This document shows, piece after piece, positions 16,955 through 25,692 of a DNA stretch of 64,000 nucleotides. How positions within the stretch are numbered: the stretch's first letter is position 1; every line of letters begins with the position of its first letter. The DNA is from [Zimmermannella] bifida NBRC 103089. Its GTDB lineage: Bacteria > Actinomycetota > Actinomycetes > Actinomycetales > Microbacteriaceae. The position numbers were made by a program, and so were the translations under genes. The stretch is from NCBI RefSeq assembly GCF_001570925.1, contig NZ_BCSP01000001.1, positions 419,928 through 483,927 on the forward strand. The letters run 5' to 3'. The notes beneath the pieces are model-generated. The model was not told the DNA's origin. It worked only from the letters and a program-made list of their open reading frames with translations, and made no database searches.

Positions 16955-18667
16955 CTATTTGACACCGCGGCGCGCGATCATCTGCTCACGGACCTCACGG
17001 CGCAAGACCTTGCCAACCATGGTGCGCGGCAATATGTCAACCACATCGAATTCGCGCGGCACCTTATACGCGGTCAGTCGCTGCTTGCAGAATTCGCGCA
17101 GTGATGCAGTCGTCGCTTGTGCACCCGAGCGCAACACCACCGCGCTGGCGACCGATTCGCCACCGTTCTTGCGCGGCAGTCCGACAACGGCCGCGTCATC
17201 GACATCGGGATGCGACAGGAGTACTTCCTCCACCTCCGCCGGCGACACATTGAATCCGCCGGTAATAATGAGCTCCTTGAGGCGTCCGACAATGGTGATG
17301 AATCCGTCCTCTGAGACGGTCACCAAGTCGCCGGTGCGCAGCCAGCCATCGGCCGACAGCACCTGCTCGGTTTCTTCGGGCTTGTGCCAGTAGCCGCTGA
17401 ACACCTGCGGCCCCCGAATCATGAGTTCGCCGGCTTCGCCGATACCCAGGTCTCGCGTTGGATCATCACTGTCGACAACGCGAATCTCAGTGCTTGGGAA
17501 TGGCACGCCCACCGTTCCGGGGCGACGCGTCGGGCCCATCGGGTTACCGGTGGCGATCGGCGCACTCTCGGTCATGCCATAGCCCTCAACGAGTAGGCCG
17601 CCAGAAAGCTCTTCCCATCGTTCCACTGTCGCCGTCGGTAGGTTCATGGCACCCGAAATCGCGAATCGAATCGAGTGCAAATCCAGACGCCCGGCCGCTG
17701 CCGCACGGCACAGCTGGTCGTAAATCGGCGGTACGCCGGGGAAGAATGTCGCCGGGCTCTTCTTCATCGAGTCAATTACGAGCTTGGTGTCAAACTTCGG
17801 GAACAGCACAAGCTTGGCACCCATCGACATCGCGAATGTCAGGCAGAGCGTCATGCCATAGGCGTGGAAGAGCGGCAGCACACCATAGAACACTTCACGC
17901 CCTTGTCGCAGGCCGGGTACCCACGCTTCACCCTGCTTGGCGTTCGCAACCAGGTTCAGGTGCGAAAGCTTTGCCGCCTTGGGCTCCCCGGTCGTACCAC
18001 TGGTGTATTGCAGTAGCGCGAGATCGTGCAGCTCTGGTCGCGGGTGACGCTTTGCCAGGCGGCGGGTCGATACCAGCGAGCGCCAGCTAATGACACCCTC
18101 GGCCGTCGGTTCGCCAGTGAGTGCCGTGCGAGCCTTACGCGCCTGTGGCAATGGCAGCTTCAGCTTGAACTGCATCGATGCCGGCATGGCCTCAACCATG
18201 TTCACGCTAATGATGGATTCTGGGCGCGCATCGGCCGGGAACTCCGCGATCTCATCAACGAGCTTGTCCCACACGATGGCGGTCGTTGCACCGTGGTTCT
18301 CAAACATCTTGCGCAATTCGCGGGGCGTGTATAGCGGGTTGTGCTCGACGACAATGGCGCCAAGACGGACCACGGCATAGAAGGCCACGACGTGCTGCGG
18401 GCAGTTCGGCAGAATCAACCCAACTCGGTCGCCCTTGGTCACACCAAGCTGTCGTAAGCCTTCGGCTACTCGTTCAATTTGTTCGCCAAGCTCGTGATAA
18501 TTCGTAACGCGACCAAAGAATTCTGTGGCGGGCCGGTGTCCGAATCGTCGCGTTGCTCGCGAAATCATGTCGACGAGTGTTTCGGTAACTTCGTCAATTT
18601 CGTGCGGAACATTATCGGGATACGACGCCAACCACGGTCGCGATTCAAACGGATTCTTCACGTTCAT
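16955..18667 (-). CDS. Long-chain fatty acid-CoA ligase (FadD-like)
   Basis: 570 aa, acyl-CoA synthetase size. AMP-binding motif LLQYTSGTTGEPKAAKLSH, YGMTESAPIATGNP, GWLRTGDLVTVSEDGFI and the catalytic Lys region PRTMVGKVLRREV are present. It activates fatty acids to acyl-AMP and then acyl-CoA for beta-oxidation or lipid synthesis. The start is supported by GAGGAGAAAT before ATG 18667. No other beta-oxidation gene is adjacent, so chain-length preference is unknown. Confidence 0.9.
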   Translation of the reverse strand: MNVKNPFESRPWLASYPDNVPHEIDEVTETLVDMISRATRRFGHRPATEFFGRVTNYHELGEQIERVAEGLRQLGVTKGDRVGLILPNCPQHVVAFYAVVRLGAIVVEHNPLYTPRELRKMFENHGATTAIVWDKLVDEIAEFPADARPESIISVNMVEAMPASMQFKLKLPLPQARKARTALTGEPTAEGVISWRSLVSTRRLAKRHPRPELHDLALLQYTSGTTGEPKAAKLSHLNLVANAKQGEAWVPGLRQGREVFYGVLPLFHAYGMTLCLTFAMSMGAKLVLFPKFDTKLVIDSMKKSPATFFPGVPPIYDQLCRAAAAGRLDLHSIRFAISGAMNLPTATVERWEELSGGLLVEGYGMTESAPIATGNPMGPTRRPGTVGVPFPSTEIRVVDSDDPTRDLGIGEAGELMIRGPQVFSGYWHKPEETEQVLSADGWLRTGDLVTVSEDGFITIVGRLKELIITGGFNVSPAEVEEVLLSHPDVDDAAVVGLPRKNGGESVASAVVLRSGAQATTASLREFCKQRLTAYKVPREFDVVDILPRTMVGKVLRREVREQMIARRGVK

Positions 18668-18753
18668 CGATTTCTCCTCAGCGAAGTTGAGCCCGATACA
18701 GCTCGTTGGTTGGCGGATTTCACGTTGCCGACAGTGCCCGCATCCGGCAGGGC

Positions 18754-18783
18754 GATTATGGCCGGACCGTTCCGGCCGTAATC
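18754..18783. promoter_or_regulatory. Long inverted repeat upstream of fadD
   Basis: GATTATGGCCGGA and TCCGGCCGTAATC pair over 12 of 13 positions around a 4-nt centre. There is no T-run, so it is more likely an operator for fadD than a terminator. The 18668-18979 spacer has no credible gene. Confidence 0.4.
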
Positions 18784-18979
18784 ATGCAAACTTCGGTGTG
18801 CAAACACTGTGCCACTGACGCTACCGCACGGAAATTGGCGCGTTCTGTGTTTCACAGCACCGTGCATCCGAAACGGAGTATTTCGTTTAACCCTAATCAA
18901 TATGTTGGCTGCCGCTTCCTCGAAAATAACAAATTCTGCAGCCGTTTATTGCACGGATGCGGCTGGTTTCGCGTTCTTG

Positions 18980-19492
18980 TTACTGCGCGAATTGCTCGGC
19001 GTAGCGAGCCTGCAACTCGGGCCAGCAGTATTCCATCGCGGTCTTGCCAACGATGCGATCGTGCGTTTCACCTTCCAGCGTTGCCGCCAGAATTCCGAAG
19101 CAAATCTGCCAGCCGGCAGCGTTGTATGACGCCATTTCGGGTATGGCGAGTTGATTGATGCATTCCAACCGGTCACCGCTCAGACGCCAGGTGATGACGT
19201 CGTCACCCCATCGGTGCACCAGTTCGTGGCCCGGATCCACGGAGAGCACATCAGCGCGCAGAGCGTCGGCGTCCGGCGTCTCTTGCGTCATTGCTTCGCC
19301 AACTTCCGTCAACGGCCGATCCGGCACGATTGGCGACCACTTCAGCAGCTGGTCTGGTTGCGTGATGTATCCCCAGACCGTTTGCGGGTCCGCCCCGTCG
19401 GTCAGGAAGGTGAGTTCCAGGGTCGCGGTGTCGGCAGCGGTGCTGAAACGTGGCGCAATATTCAACGCCAGGATTCGTTCATGAATGTCCAT
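18980..19492 (-). CDS. SRPBCC-fold (START/AHSA1-like) protein
   Basis: 170 aa. The pattern FLTDGADPQTVWGYITQPDQLLKWSP, followed by beta-rich segments with HRWGDDVITWRL and a C-terminal helix GWQICFGILAATLEG, matches the AHSA1/SRPBCC ligand-binding fold (helix-grip cavity). Members bind hydrophobic ligands or assist Hsp90; the ligand cannot be inferred here. It stands alone, divergent from the acetyltransferase gene. No strong ribosome-binding site is visible. Confidence 0.7.
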   Translation of the reverse strand: MDIHERILALNIAPRFSTAADTATLELTFLTDGADPQTVWGYITQPDQLLKWSPIVPDRPLTEVGEAMTQETPDADALRADVLSVDPGHELVHRWGDDVITWRLSGDRLECINQLAIPEMASYNAAGWQICFGILAATLEGETHDRIVGKTAMEYCWPELQARYAEQFAQ

Positions 19493-19581
19493 AGGTCAAG
19501 TCTGCGCGTGCAACGCTGAGTGTCCCTCGTGTAGTCGCGGATTCTGTGCAACCTCAGATATCAATCCCCTACCGTGGCGCC

Positions 19582-20196
19582 ATGCACGCCGAGCGCTATT
19601 TCACCGATGACTCCCGAGACCAGTTCCAGCGGATGCTCGACGGTGATCCATATATCGCGAACGACCCACAGCACGCAGTGCAATCACAGCGCGCGATGAC
19701 GCTTGCAGCTAGGTACGAGCGCGAGTATCTCGCTGATTCGGATGCGGCGGCAGCGACGCTCGCAGAACTGTGCGGTACGGCAGCAAACGTTGAGGTGCGA
19801 CCACCGCTTCGCATCGATTACGGGTTCAACCTGCACATCGGTGACGGCACATTCATTAACTACAACTTGACCGCGCTCGACGTCGCACCAATCCGCATTG
19901 GCCGGTCCTGCCAAATTGGGCCGAACGTCCAGCTGCTGACACCGACGCATCCGCTCGAACCGATTCCGCGCCGCGACGGTATCGAAGGTGGCGCACCGAT
20001 CGAGTTGGGCGACAACGTGTGGCTCGGCGGCGGCGTGATCGTTTGCCCGGGCGTCACCATCGGCACGAACTCGGTCATTGGTGCCAGATCTGTGGTGACG
20101 CGAGACGTACCGCCGAATGCGGTTGCGGTCGGTAATCCTGCCCGAGTCATCCGCACCCTTGACGCGACGGCCAACCCGTACACCGCATCCGAATAG
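19582..20196 (+). CDS. Maltose/galactoside O-acetyltransferase family (hexapeptide repeat)
   Basis: 204 aa. N-terminal Mac domain (MHAERYFTDDSRDQFQRML) followed by left-handed beta-helix hexapeptide turns, including IGDGTFINYNLTALDVAPIR, IGRSCQIGPNVQLLTPTHPL (catalytic His) and LGGGVIVCPGVTIGTNSVIG. Such enzymes move acetyl from acetyl-CoA to sugar hydroxyls. ATG 19582 is chosen because the Mac domain starts there; a GTG at 19546 adds 12 unrelated residues. It converges on the MFS gene. Confidence 0.88.
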   Translation: MHAERYFTDDSRDQFQRMLDGDPYIANDPQHAVQSQRAMTLAARYEREYLADSDAAAATLAELCGTAANVEVRPPLRIDYGFNLHIGDGTFINYNLTALDVAPIRIGRSCQIGPNVQLLTPTHPLEPIPRRDGIEGGAPIELGDNVWLGGGVIVCPGVTIGTNSVIGARSVVTRDVPPNAVAVGNPARVIRTLDATANPYTASE

Positions 20197-20268
20197 CAAG
20201 TGGCTCTTCGCTAACGCGTCAACACGCTGCCAGACTGTCGCCGTTGCCGCAACTGCTACGGAAACGAC

Positions 20269-20303
20269 GTGCGGGGCCAAACCCAAATGGCTTGACCCCG
20301 CAC
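20269..20303. terminator. Bidirectional hairpin between acetyltransferase and MFS genes
   Basis: GTGCGGGG (20269-20276) pairs with CCCCGCAC (20296-20303). CAA/TTG and the internal GCCA/TGGC can extend the stem. It lies between convergent genes. Confidence 0.65.
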
Positions 20304-20316
20304 CGTGGCGCTATCG

Positions 20317-21870
20317 CTAGGCGAACAGCTTGACTGCCGTAAGCAGCGTCATGATGACGCCGTAGGCGAGGATGCCGCCAACAATCAGCCACGAGATGAC
20401 GAGGCGAGCCATACCCGGCAGTGCCTGGTTGGTGCCGCCGCGGTCTTCGCCGGTGCCGTTGAGCGCCTCGAGGCGTGCACGAACCACGTCTTCTGGCTCG
20501 TGGAAGCGCTTGTCCACCTGCTTGACCAGGAGGTTGGCAACGAAACCAATGGCAAGCAGACCAACCATCATGAGCAGCGCAGGCTGGTAGTCAGCCGCGG
20601 TCATCTCGCCGGGCGTGCCGTTGGCGTCGAGCACACCGTTAACAATGAGCGGACCAGCAACACCAGCTGCCGACCAAGCGGTGAGCAGACGGCCGTGAAT
20701 CGCGCCGACCTCGAATGTGCCGAACATGTCACGCAGGTAGGCCGGGATCGTGGCAAAGCCACCACCGTAGAACGAGATCGCAATCGCGGCAAACAGGACG
20801 AACAGGGCGATGTGCGTGTGTCCCAGGAACGCGAGGAGCAGGAACATAACCATGCCCAGACCCAGGTACAGCATGTAGATCGGCTTACGACCGATCTTGT
20901 CCGAGGTGGTCGACCAGATGAAGCGGCCACCCATGTTGAACAGCGAGAGCAAACCAACGAATCCGGCGCCGGCTGCGGCGGTAACTGCCGACTCACCGTT
21001 CTCGCGGAAGAAGTCGGTGATCATTGGAGCGGCCTGCTCGAGAATGCCGATACCGGCGGTGATGTTCGTGAAGAGCATGACCCAGAGGAACCAGAACTGC
21101 GGCGTCTTGATCGCGTTCTTCGCCGATACCGAAGCCGAGGTGATCATGGCCTTTTCGCTCTTCGCCGGCGGCGTCCAGCCTTCAGGCTTCCAGTCTGGGT
21201 GCGGGATGCGGATGTTGAAGATACCGATCGACATGACGACCGCGTAGATGACGGCAAGCGTGACGAACAGCATCGTCAGCGCTTCACCGCTGGCAACTGC
21301 GCCCTTGGCGTTGGGGTCATAGCTCGGGTCGTACATACCCATGAGCTGACGCGAAAGCGGGCTGGCGACCATTGCGCCACCACCGAAGCCCATAATGGCC
21401 AGACCGGTGGCCAGACCCGGACGGTCTGGGAACCACTTCATCAGCGTCGAAACCGGCGAAATGTAGCCGATACCGAGACCGATACCGCCAACGAATCCGT
21501 AGCCGAAGTACACGAGCCACAGCTGACCGGTCGAAATACCGAGGGCACCAATCAAAAAGCCCGAAACCCAGCAAAGGGTGGCGGCAAACATTGCCTTTCG
21601 CGGACCCTGACGGTCAACCCAAGTTCCCAGCACTGCTGCCGAGCAACCGAGCATCACGATGGCGATCGAAAAGATGATGCCGATCTCGGTCAAGCCCACA
21701 CCGAAGTGCTCAACCATCGAAGACTTGTACACACTCGTGGCATACGCCTGACCGATGCAAAGGTGGACCGCGAGAGCTGCCGGTGGGATCAGCCACCGGT
21801 TGTAGCCGAGTGGCGCAATGGTGTTCTTGCGGTCAAAGAACCCCACGCGTCCGGATGTCGTCGTCGACAT
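20317..21870 (-). CDS. MFS transporter, oxalate/formate antiporter (OFA) family
   Basis: 517 aa with about 12 predicted membrane segments, for example WLIPPAALAVHLCIGQAYA, ALTMLFVTLAVIYAVVMSIG and VALFVLFAAIAISFYGG-like helices. The conserved loop GTWVDRQGPRKAMF (MFS motif A) and GYGFVGGIGLGIGYISP, SNPLW-like regions resemble OxlT-type carriers of small carboxylates. The start at 21870 has AGGGGAAGT upstream; the frame is open to 21996. Substrate unknown. Divergent from the sensor kinase gene. Confidence 0.85.
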   Translation of the reverse strand: MSTTTSGRVGFFDRKNTIAPLGYNRWLIPPAALAVHLCIGQAYATSVYKSSMVEHFGVGLTEIGIIFSIAIVMLGCSAAVLGTWVDRQGPRKAMFAATLCWVSGFLIGALGISTGQLWLVYFGYGFVGGIGLGIGYISPVSTLMKWFPDRPGLATGLAIMGFGGGAMVASPLSRQLMGMYDPSYDPNAKGAVASGEALTMLFVTLAVIYAVVMSIGIFNIRIPHPDWKPEGWTPPAKSEKAMITSASVSAKNAIKTPQFWFLWVMLFTNITAGIGILEQAAPMITDFFRENGESAVTAAAGAGFVGLLSLFNMGGRFIWSTTSDKIGRKPIYMLYLGLGMVMFLLLAFLGHTHIALFVLFAAIAISFYGGGFATIPAYLRDMFGTFEVGAIHGRLLTAWSAAGVAGPLIVNGVLDANGTPGEMTAADYQPALLMMVGLLAIGFVANLLVKQVDKRFHEPEDVVRARLEALNGTGEDRGGTNQALPGMARLVISWLIVGGILAYGVIMTLLTAVKLFA

Positions 21871-21979
21871 GACTTCCCCTAATCGTTTGTGCCTGTTGGC
21901 ATGAATTGGGCATTGAACAGATATGACTGTAATCGATTTGCGCCGCAGCCACGCCAATGATCGCCATTCATTTATCTCG

Positions 21980-22012
21980 GAATTACCGCCCGTCAATTTG
22001 CGAATTACCGCC
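21980..22012. repeat. Direct repeat GAATTACCGCC with 22-bp period
   Basis: Two perfect 11-bp copies (21980-21990 and 22002-22012) lie two helical turns apart in the 332-bp divergent spacer between the MFS and histidine-kinase genes. A related GCCGTAATC occurs near 22094. The layout suggests binding of a dimeric activator to one DNA face. The rest of the spacer (21871-22202) holds no credible gene. Confidence 0.45.
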
Positions 22013-22202
22013 GTGATTCCCTATCCGGTTTATCTTGCTCTTTTCATTACGGTAAGTTTCTCGGCATATTTCACGACGATCGGTGCCAGCTTTCGCCGTA
22101 ATCAAGGCGATTTCGGTGCCGAATACCCGACGGGACGGCACAACATTTGCGCGAGAACCGCCGCTGAGCGCCGCCACATCCGCGACAGGGCAAGATGGAT
22201 GC

Positions 22203-23507
22203 ATGGCAGATTCAGTGCGCGAAGCTCCAGTCAGCGAGCAACGTTCGATACGAACGGCGCCACTGCGCAGCACGCAACTACCGAATCGAACGCCGGTAGT
22301 ACTCGCCATGCGCCTCGGCCAGTACCTCATGGGCACTGTGCTCGTGCTCGTAGGTACCGCACGGGCCATTGCCGATGGTAGCCATCTCGCCGTAGTACTC
22401 CCCGCTACTGCGGCGCTGCTCGTTTGGCTCTTCGCAGACGTGCTTTTGCCGAGACGAGCTCGACACGAGCACACGGCGCTGTGGTGGCTCGGTATCGGCA
22501 TCACGATTTGGCTTGGAGCCGTATTTGTATCGAGCGACTTCGTCTGGCTAGCGTTCATTTTTTGGCTGCTGGCAGGGCATCTGTTGCCACTTCTTCCTGC
22601 GATCGCCGTGTCGCTCGCTCTTCTAGGAGTCGTTGTCGTTGCACCGATCATGCACCACGGCACCACCACGGCCGGAAATATTGTTGGCCCGCTCGTGGGC
22701 GGTGCCTTTGCGTTTGGGATTTCCCGGGGGTATCTAGAACTCCTCCGCGAGGCAGCACGCCGAGAAGCCCTCGTTCAATCGCTTCAGAAGGCGCAGGCAG
22801 AAACCACCAACCTGCAGGACGAACTCGCCCTGAGCCAACGACGCGCCGGCGAACTCGCCGAGCGTTCACGACTTGCCCGCGACATCCACGACACCGTGGC
22901 ACAGTCATTCTCATCGCTGCGGCTGATCGCGCACGCCGCATCCACCGCCACCACCGACCCCGAAGCCCGACGCTCGCTCGAGCAAATCGAAGCGCTCTCA
23001 GGCGAAGGACTGACCGATGTCCGCCGAATCATTGCCGAGCTCACCCCCGCCGAACTTGACGACGGCGCCCTTGGTGACGCCCTGGCACGCATGCTCGAAC
23101 GACTCGAACAGCACCACGGCTTGCGCACCGCAATCACTGTCGACAGGTCACTCCCAACCCTCGATGCAGTAACTGAAGTCGCGCTCCTACGCGCGGCACA
23201 GTCCGTGCTCGCCAATGTTCGAAACCACGCCGAAGCAACCCAGGTCACCGTTCACCTCATTGATGAGGGCGATAGTGTTCGGCTCGACATCCTCGACAAC
23301 GGCATCGGGTTCGCCCCCGACCGGGTCGACCCCGCAACATCCAGCTTCGGCCTGCGCTTCTTGCGCAACCGATTGCGAGAACTCGGCGGCGATCTCGTCG
23401 TCGAGTCGGCACCCGGTGAGGGCACCGCTTGCTCGGCACACCTCCCCATCCGTCGGGGCGAGGATCCGGCACTGCCAGCTGCAAACGAAAGGACCAGCAA
23501 TGACTGA
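22203..23507 (+). CDS. NarL-type sensor histidine kinase
   Basis: 434 aa. Four to five membrane segments lie within residues about 30-190 with little extracytoplasmic sequence, so it probably senses in or near the membrane. The HisKA_3 phospho-acceptor is the His in LARDIHDTVAQSFSSL, and the ATPase domain has VRNHAEATQV, DILDNGIGF and FGLRFLRNRL. ATG 22203 starts the conserved part; the frame is open to 22083. Its end overlaps the response-regulator start by 8 nt, so the pair is co-translated. Confidence 0.9.
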   Translation: MADSVREAPVSEQRSIRTAPLRSTQLPNRTPVVLAMRLGQYLMGTVLVLVGTARAIADGSHLAVVLPATAALLVWLFADVLLPRRARHEHTALWWLGIGITIWLGAVFVSSDFVWLAFIFWLLAGHLLPLLPAIAVSLALLGVVVVAPIMHHGTTTAGNIVGPLVGGAFAFGISRGYLELLREAARREALVQSLQKAQAETTNLQDELALSQRRAGELAERSRLARDIHDTVAQSFSSLRLIAHAASTATTDPEARRSLEQIEALSGEGLTDVRRIIAELTPAELDDGALGDALARMLERLEQHHGLRTAITVDRSLPTLDAVTEVALLRAAQSVLANVRNHAEATQVTVHLIDEGDSVRLDILDNGIGFAPDRVDPATSSFGLRFLRNRLRELGGDLVVESAPGEGTACSAHLPIRRGEDPALPAANERTSND

Positions 23508-24123
23508 ACTACGGGTCGTTCTCGTCGATGACCACCCAGTCGTGCGCGCTGGCCTTCGCGCGGTCCTCCACGCGCAGCCGCAGATTGCCGTCGTTGCGGA
23601 TGCGGCGAGTTGCGACGAAGCGCTGGCCGCGGTTGCCGCGCACCAACCAGACGTTGTTGTCACCGACTTGCGGCTGGGCGACGGCGTTGACGGTATCGAA
23701 ACCACGAAGCGATTGCGCGCGCTGCCGAACCCGCCGGCGGTGCTGGTGCTGAGCACGTATGACCGGGACGCTGAGATTTTCGGTGCCATCAATGCGGGCG
23801 CCTCTGGCTACCTGCTGAAGGACGTACCGCCAGAAGAGATCGCCACCGCGATTGCCGCCGCGGCAGCCGGCGAATCGTACTTCTCGAGCGATATCGCACA
23901 GCGAGTCCTCCGCGGCCTACGCAATCCCCCGCCAACGCTGACCGGACGCGAACGTGACGTACTCAAATTGCTGGTGACCGGTGCATCCAACCGCGAAATT
24001 GCCAAGTCGCTGGTGGTTTCTGAAGCAACCGTCAAGAGCCACCTGGTGCACATCTTCGACAAGCTCGGGGTCGACAGTCGCGCGCGTGCCATTCGCACCG
24101 CACAAGAAATGGGACTTGTCTAG
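23500..24123 (+). CDS. NarL/FixJ-family response regulator
   Basis: 207 aa. Receiver domain with LVDDHPVVRAGLR and phospho-acceptor Asp in VVTDLRLGDG, then a C-terminal LuxR-type HTH with LTGRERDVLKLLVTGASNRE and VSEATVKSHLVHIFDKLG. ATG 23500 has AAAGGA upstream and overlaps the kinase gene. Cognate partner of that kinase. Possible targets include its own promoter (direct repeats at 21980-22012) and the divergent MFS gene. Confidence 0.93.
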   Translation: MTELRVVLVDDHPVVRAGLRAVLHAQPQIAVVADAASCDEALAAVAAHQPDVVVTDLRLGDGVDGIETTKRLRALPNPPAVLVLSTYDRDAEIFGAINAGASGYLLKDVPPEEIATAIAAAAAGESYFSSDIAQRVLRGLRNPPPTLTGRERDVLKLLVTGASNREIAKSLVVSEATVKSHLVHIFDKLGVDSRARAIRTAQEMGLV

Positions 24124-24175
24124 CCACCTGGCGTGCCGGTGACGCCGCCGCGCTCGCGGTTTCACCGGAAACTCA

Positions 24176-24241
24176 ACCACGCGCATCCATCTCCCCATGA
24201 GTCTGCGATGGCAGTACCCAACCCCGGTGGATGCGCGTGGT
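24176..24241 (+). terminator. Inverted repeat after the response-regulator gene
   Basis: ACCACGCGCATCCA (24176-24189) and TGGATGCGCGTGGT (24228-24241) are perfect 14-bp complements with a 38-nt loop. No T-run is visible. Confidence 0.45.
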
Positions 24242-24244
24242 CAG

Positions 24245-24293
24245 TCAATCTCGAACGAAACGTCCATGGCCCGGCGTAGCTTGCCGAGATTGA
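24245..24293 (-). terminator. Inverted repeat after rpmJ
   Basis: TCAATCTCG (24245-24253) and CGAGATTGA (24285-24293) are perfect 9-bp complements just downstream of the rpmJ stop on the minus strand. Termination is inferred. Confidence 0.35.
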
Positions 24294-24308
24294 CGACGCG
24301 ATTCTGGC

Positions 24309-24431
24309 CTAGCCCTGACGACCTTTGAACCGCGGGTTCTTTTTGTTGATGACGTAGACCTTGCCGCGACGTCGCACAACCTGCGCGCCCGGCTGGTTCT
24401 TGAGCGATTTGATCGACGCTCGAACCTTCAT
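24309..24431 (-). CDS. rpmJ: 50S ribosomal protein bL36, zinc-independent form
   Basis: 40 aa, beginning [19 protein letters not shown] and ending NPRFKGRQG. It has the bL36 pattern but none of the Cys/His zinc-ribbon residues of the standard form, so it is the zinc-free paralogue that actinobacteria express when zinc is scarce. GAGGAGGG precedes ATG 24431. It is divergent from a COG0523-like gene, and a Zur-like palindrome lies between them. Confidence 0.93.
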   Translation of the reverse strand: MKVRASIKSLKNQPGAQVVRRRGKVYVINKKNPRFKGRQG

Positions 24432-24463
24432 ACGTCCCTCCTCGTGTGCACTGTCCAACTTGG

Positions 24464-24478
24464 TGATAATGGCTATCA
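24464..24478. promoter_or_regulatory. Zur-box candidate between rpmJ and the COG0523-like gene
   Basis: TGATAATGGCTATCA is an inverted repeat (TGATA-N5-TATCA) close to the actinobacterial Zur site TGAAAATGATTTTCA. For the plus-strand gene it fills the spacer between a possible TTGGTG (24460-24465) and TACTAT (24484-24489), a position where binding would block transcription. Confidence 0.7.
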
Positions 24479-24528
24479 TTCTTTACTATGGCGGATACGT
24501 CAAGTTGACCATGCCACCAGGAGACCGA

Positions 24529-25551
24529 ATGCCAGACACCGAAGTCGTCGCCATTGTTGGGTCCTGCGCCACCGAGCGCAACCGCTATGCGAAGACGATC
24601 GCCGCACACTTGCAGTCCCCCTGCATCGACAGCCGATCGCTTTCTCGCAGCTCCGACCCAGTGCGCGATGCCTGCGAGCAAGCAATGTGGCTGCCCCAAT
24701 CACCCGTGGTGGTCGATTTCCCGAGCTACATCAACCCGACCGACATCATCGGCACGCTCACCGACCCGGTCTCGCGCACCGCATTGCACAGCCTGGTCGC
24801 CGTGGTCGACGCAGCGGACTTTGTGCATGATCTTCACCGCGACGATTACTTGCCAACCTATGCCGCCCACATTGACGAATACACGGCTGCGGCGCTCGTC
24901 GCCGCGTACCAAGTTGAGTTCGCGACCGACATCGTGATCGTCAATTGGCAGCCACTCGATACCGCGGCACTCTCGCAGTTGCTCGCGCTCGTGAACGCAC
25001 TGGCACCCACCGTCGAAGTTCGACTCCACGATGCCACCCAAATCGCCTTGCCAACATCCGCTGGACTGAACCGTGGCCAAGACAGGTGTGGCTGGGTGGC
25101 ACTCCTCAATGACGAGCACACACCGCACTTCACTGACCAGAGCGTGACCGCATTCCGGTACCAACAGGTGCGCCCGCTGCATCCGCAACGACTACAGCAG
25201 GTTCTGGATGCACGAATTGAGCAGGGCGAATTCGGTCAGGTCCTGCGCTCGGCAGGTTTCTGCACCTTTGCCACGCGCAGCGACTTCACCGCTGCCTGGG
25301 AACACGTCGGACAGATGATCGCTTTTGCCCCGGTCGCCACGACGGTGTTGCACGATGACGCAGCCCCGGTCGCAATCGGCCAGGACATCGCGTTCTTTGG
25401 CACAGGCCTCGATACCCAAGCACTGCAGCAGGCGCTCGATCAGGCCGCCCTCACTGACGCTGAGCTCGCAGCAGGGCTGGAGCTCTGGCGAACTTTCGAA
25501 GACCCGTTCCCAGTGTGGCCTCGGGTGCACGACGACGCCGAGGAGCGCTAA
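24529..25551 (+). CDS. COG0523/CobW-like protein with degenerate GTPase domain
   Basis: 340 aa. The C-terminal part FRYQQVRPLHPQRLQQVL and AAWEHVGQMIAFAP is a CobW C-terminal domain, and LVAVVDAADF matches the VVDAxxF segment of COG0523 GTPases. The P-loop is missing: the expected GxxGxGKT is VGSCATERNRYAKT, and neither the CxCC metal motif nor a clean NKxD (VNWQPLD) is seen. It is therefore likely a non-GTPase relative of the zinc metallochaperones. AGGAGA supports ATG 24529. Shared Zur-like operator with rpmJ. Confidence 0.78.
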   Translation: MPDTEVVAIVGSCATERNRYAKTIAAHLQSPCIDSRSLSRSSDPVRDACEQAMWLPQSPVVVDFPSYINPTDIIGTLTDPVSRTALHSLVAVVDAADFVHDLHRDDYLPTYAAHIDEYTAAALVAAYQVEFATDIVIVNWQPLDTAALSQLLALVNALAPTVEVRLHDATQIALPTSAGLNRGQDRCGWVALLNDEHTPHFTDQSVTAFRYQQVRPLHPQRLQQVLDARIEQGEFGQVLRSAGFCTFATRSDFTAAWEHVGQMIAFAPVATTVLHDDAAPVAIGQDIAFFGTGLDTQALQQALDQAALTDAELAAGLELWRTFEDPFPVWPRVHDDAEER

Positions 25552-25692
25552 GTAACGCAGCTGGCTTCTCAGTGCTCTGCAAACGGAGTTAGTGGATACG
25601 CGCGAGGCAAGTACCTCTGCCAGCGACACTGCGGAGATGCGCGCGTAGGCTTTGTTGCGTAATCACACGTCGCCCGCCCTGCAAGGAGCATC

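Noticed and set aside
20305..21882. 525-aa open frame on the plus strand
   Set aside because: Antisense of the MFS transporter; hydrophilic and full of His and Arg, with no family signature.
24242..24300. Minus-strand sequence reading VVNLGKLRRAMDVSFEID before a stop, downstream of rpmJ
   Set aside because: Resembles the tail of a small DNA-binding protein, but no start or preceding domain exists; it coincides with an inverted repeat. Not enough to call a pseudogene.
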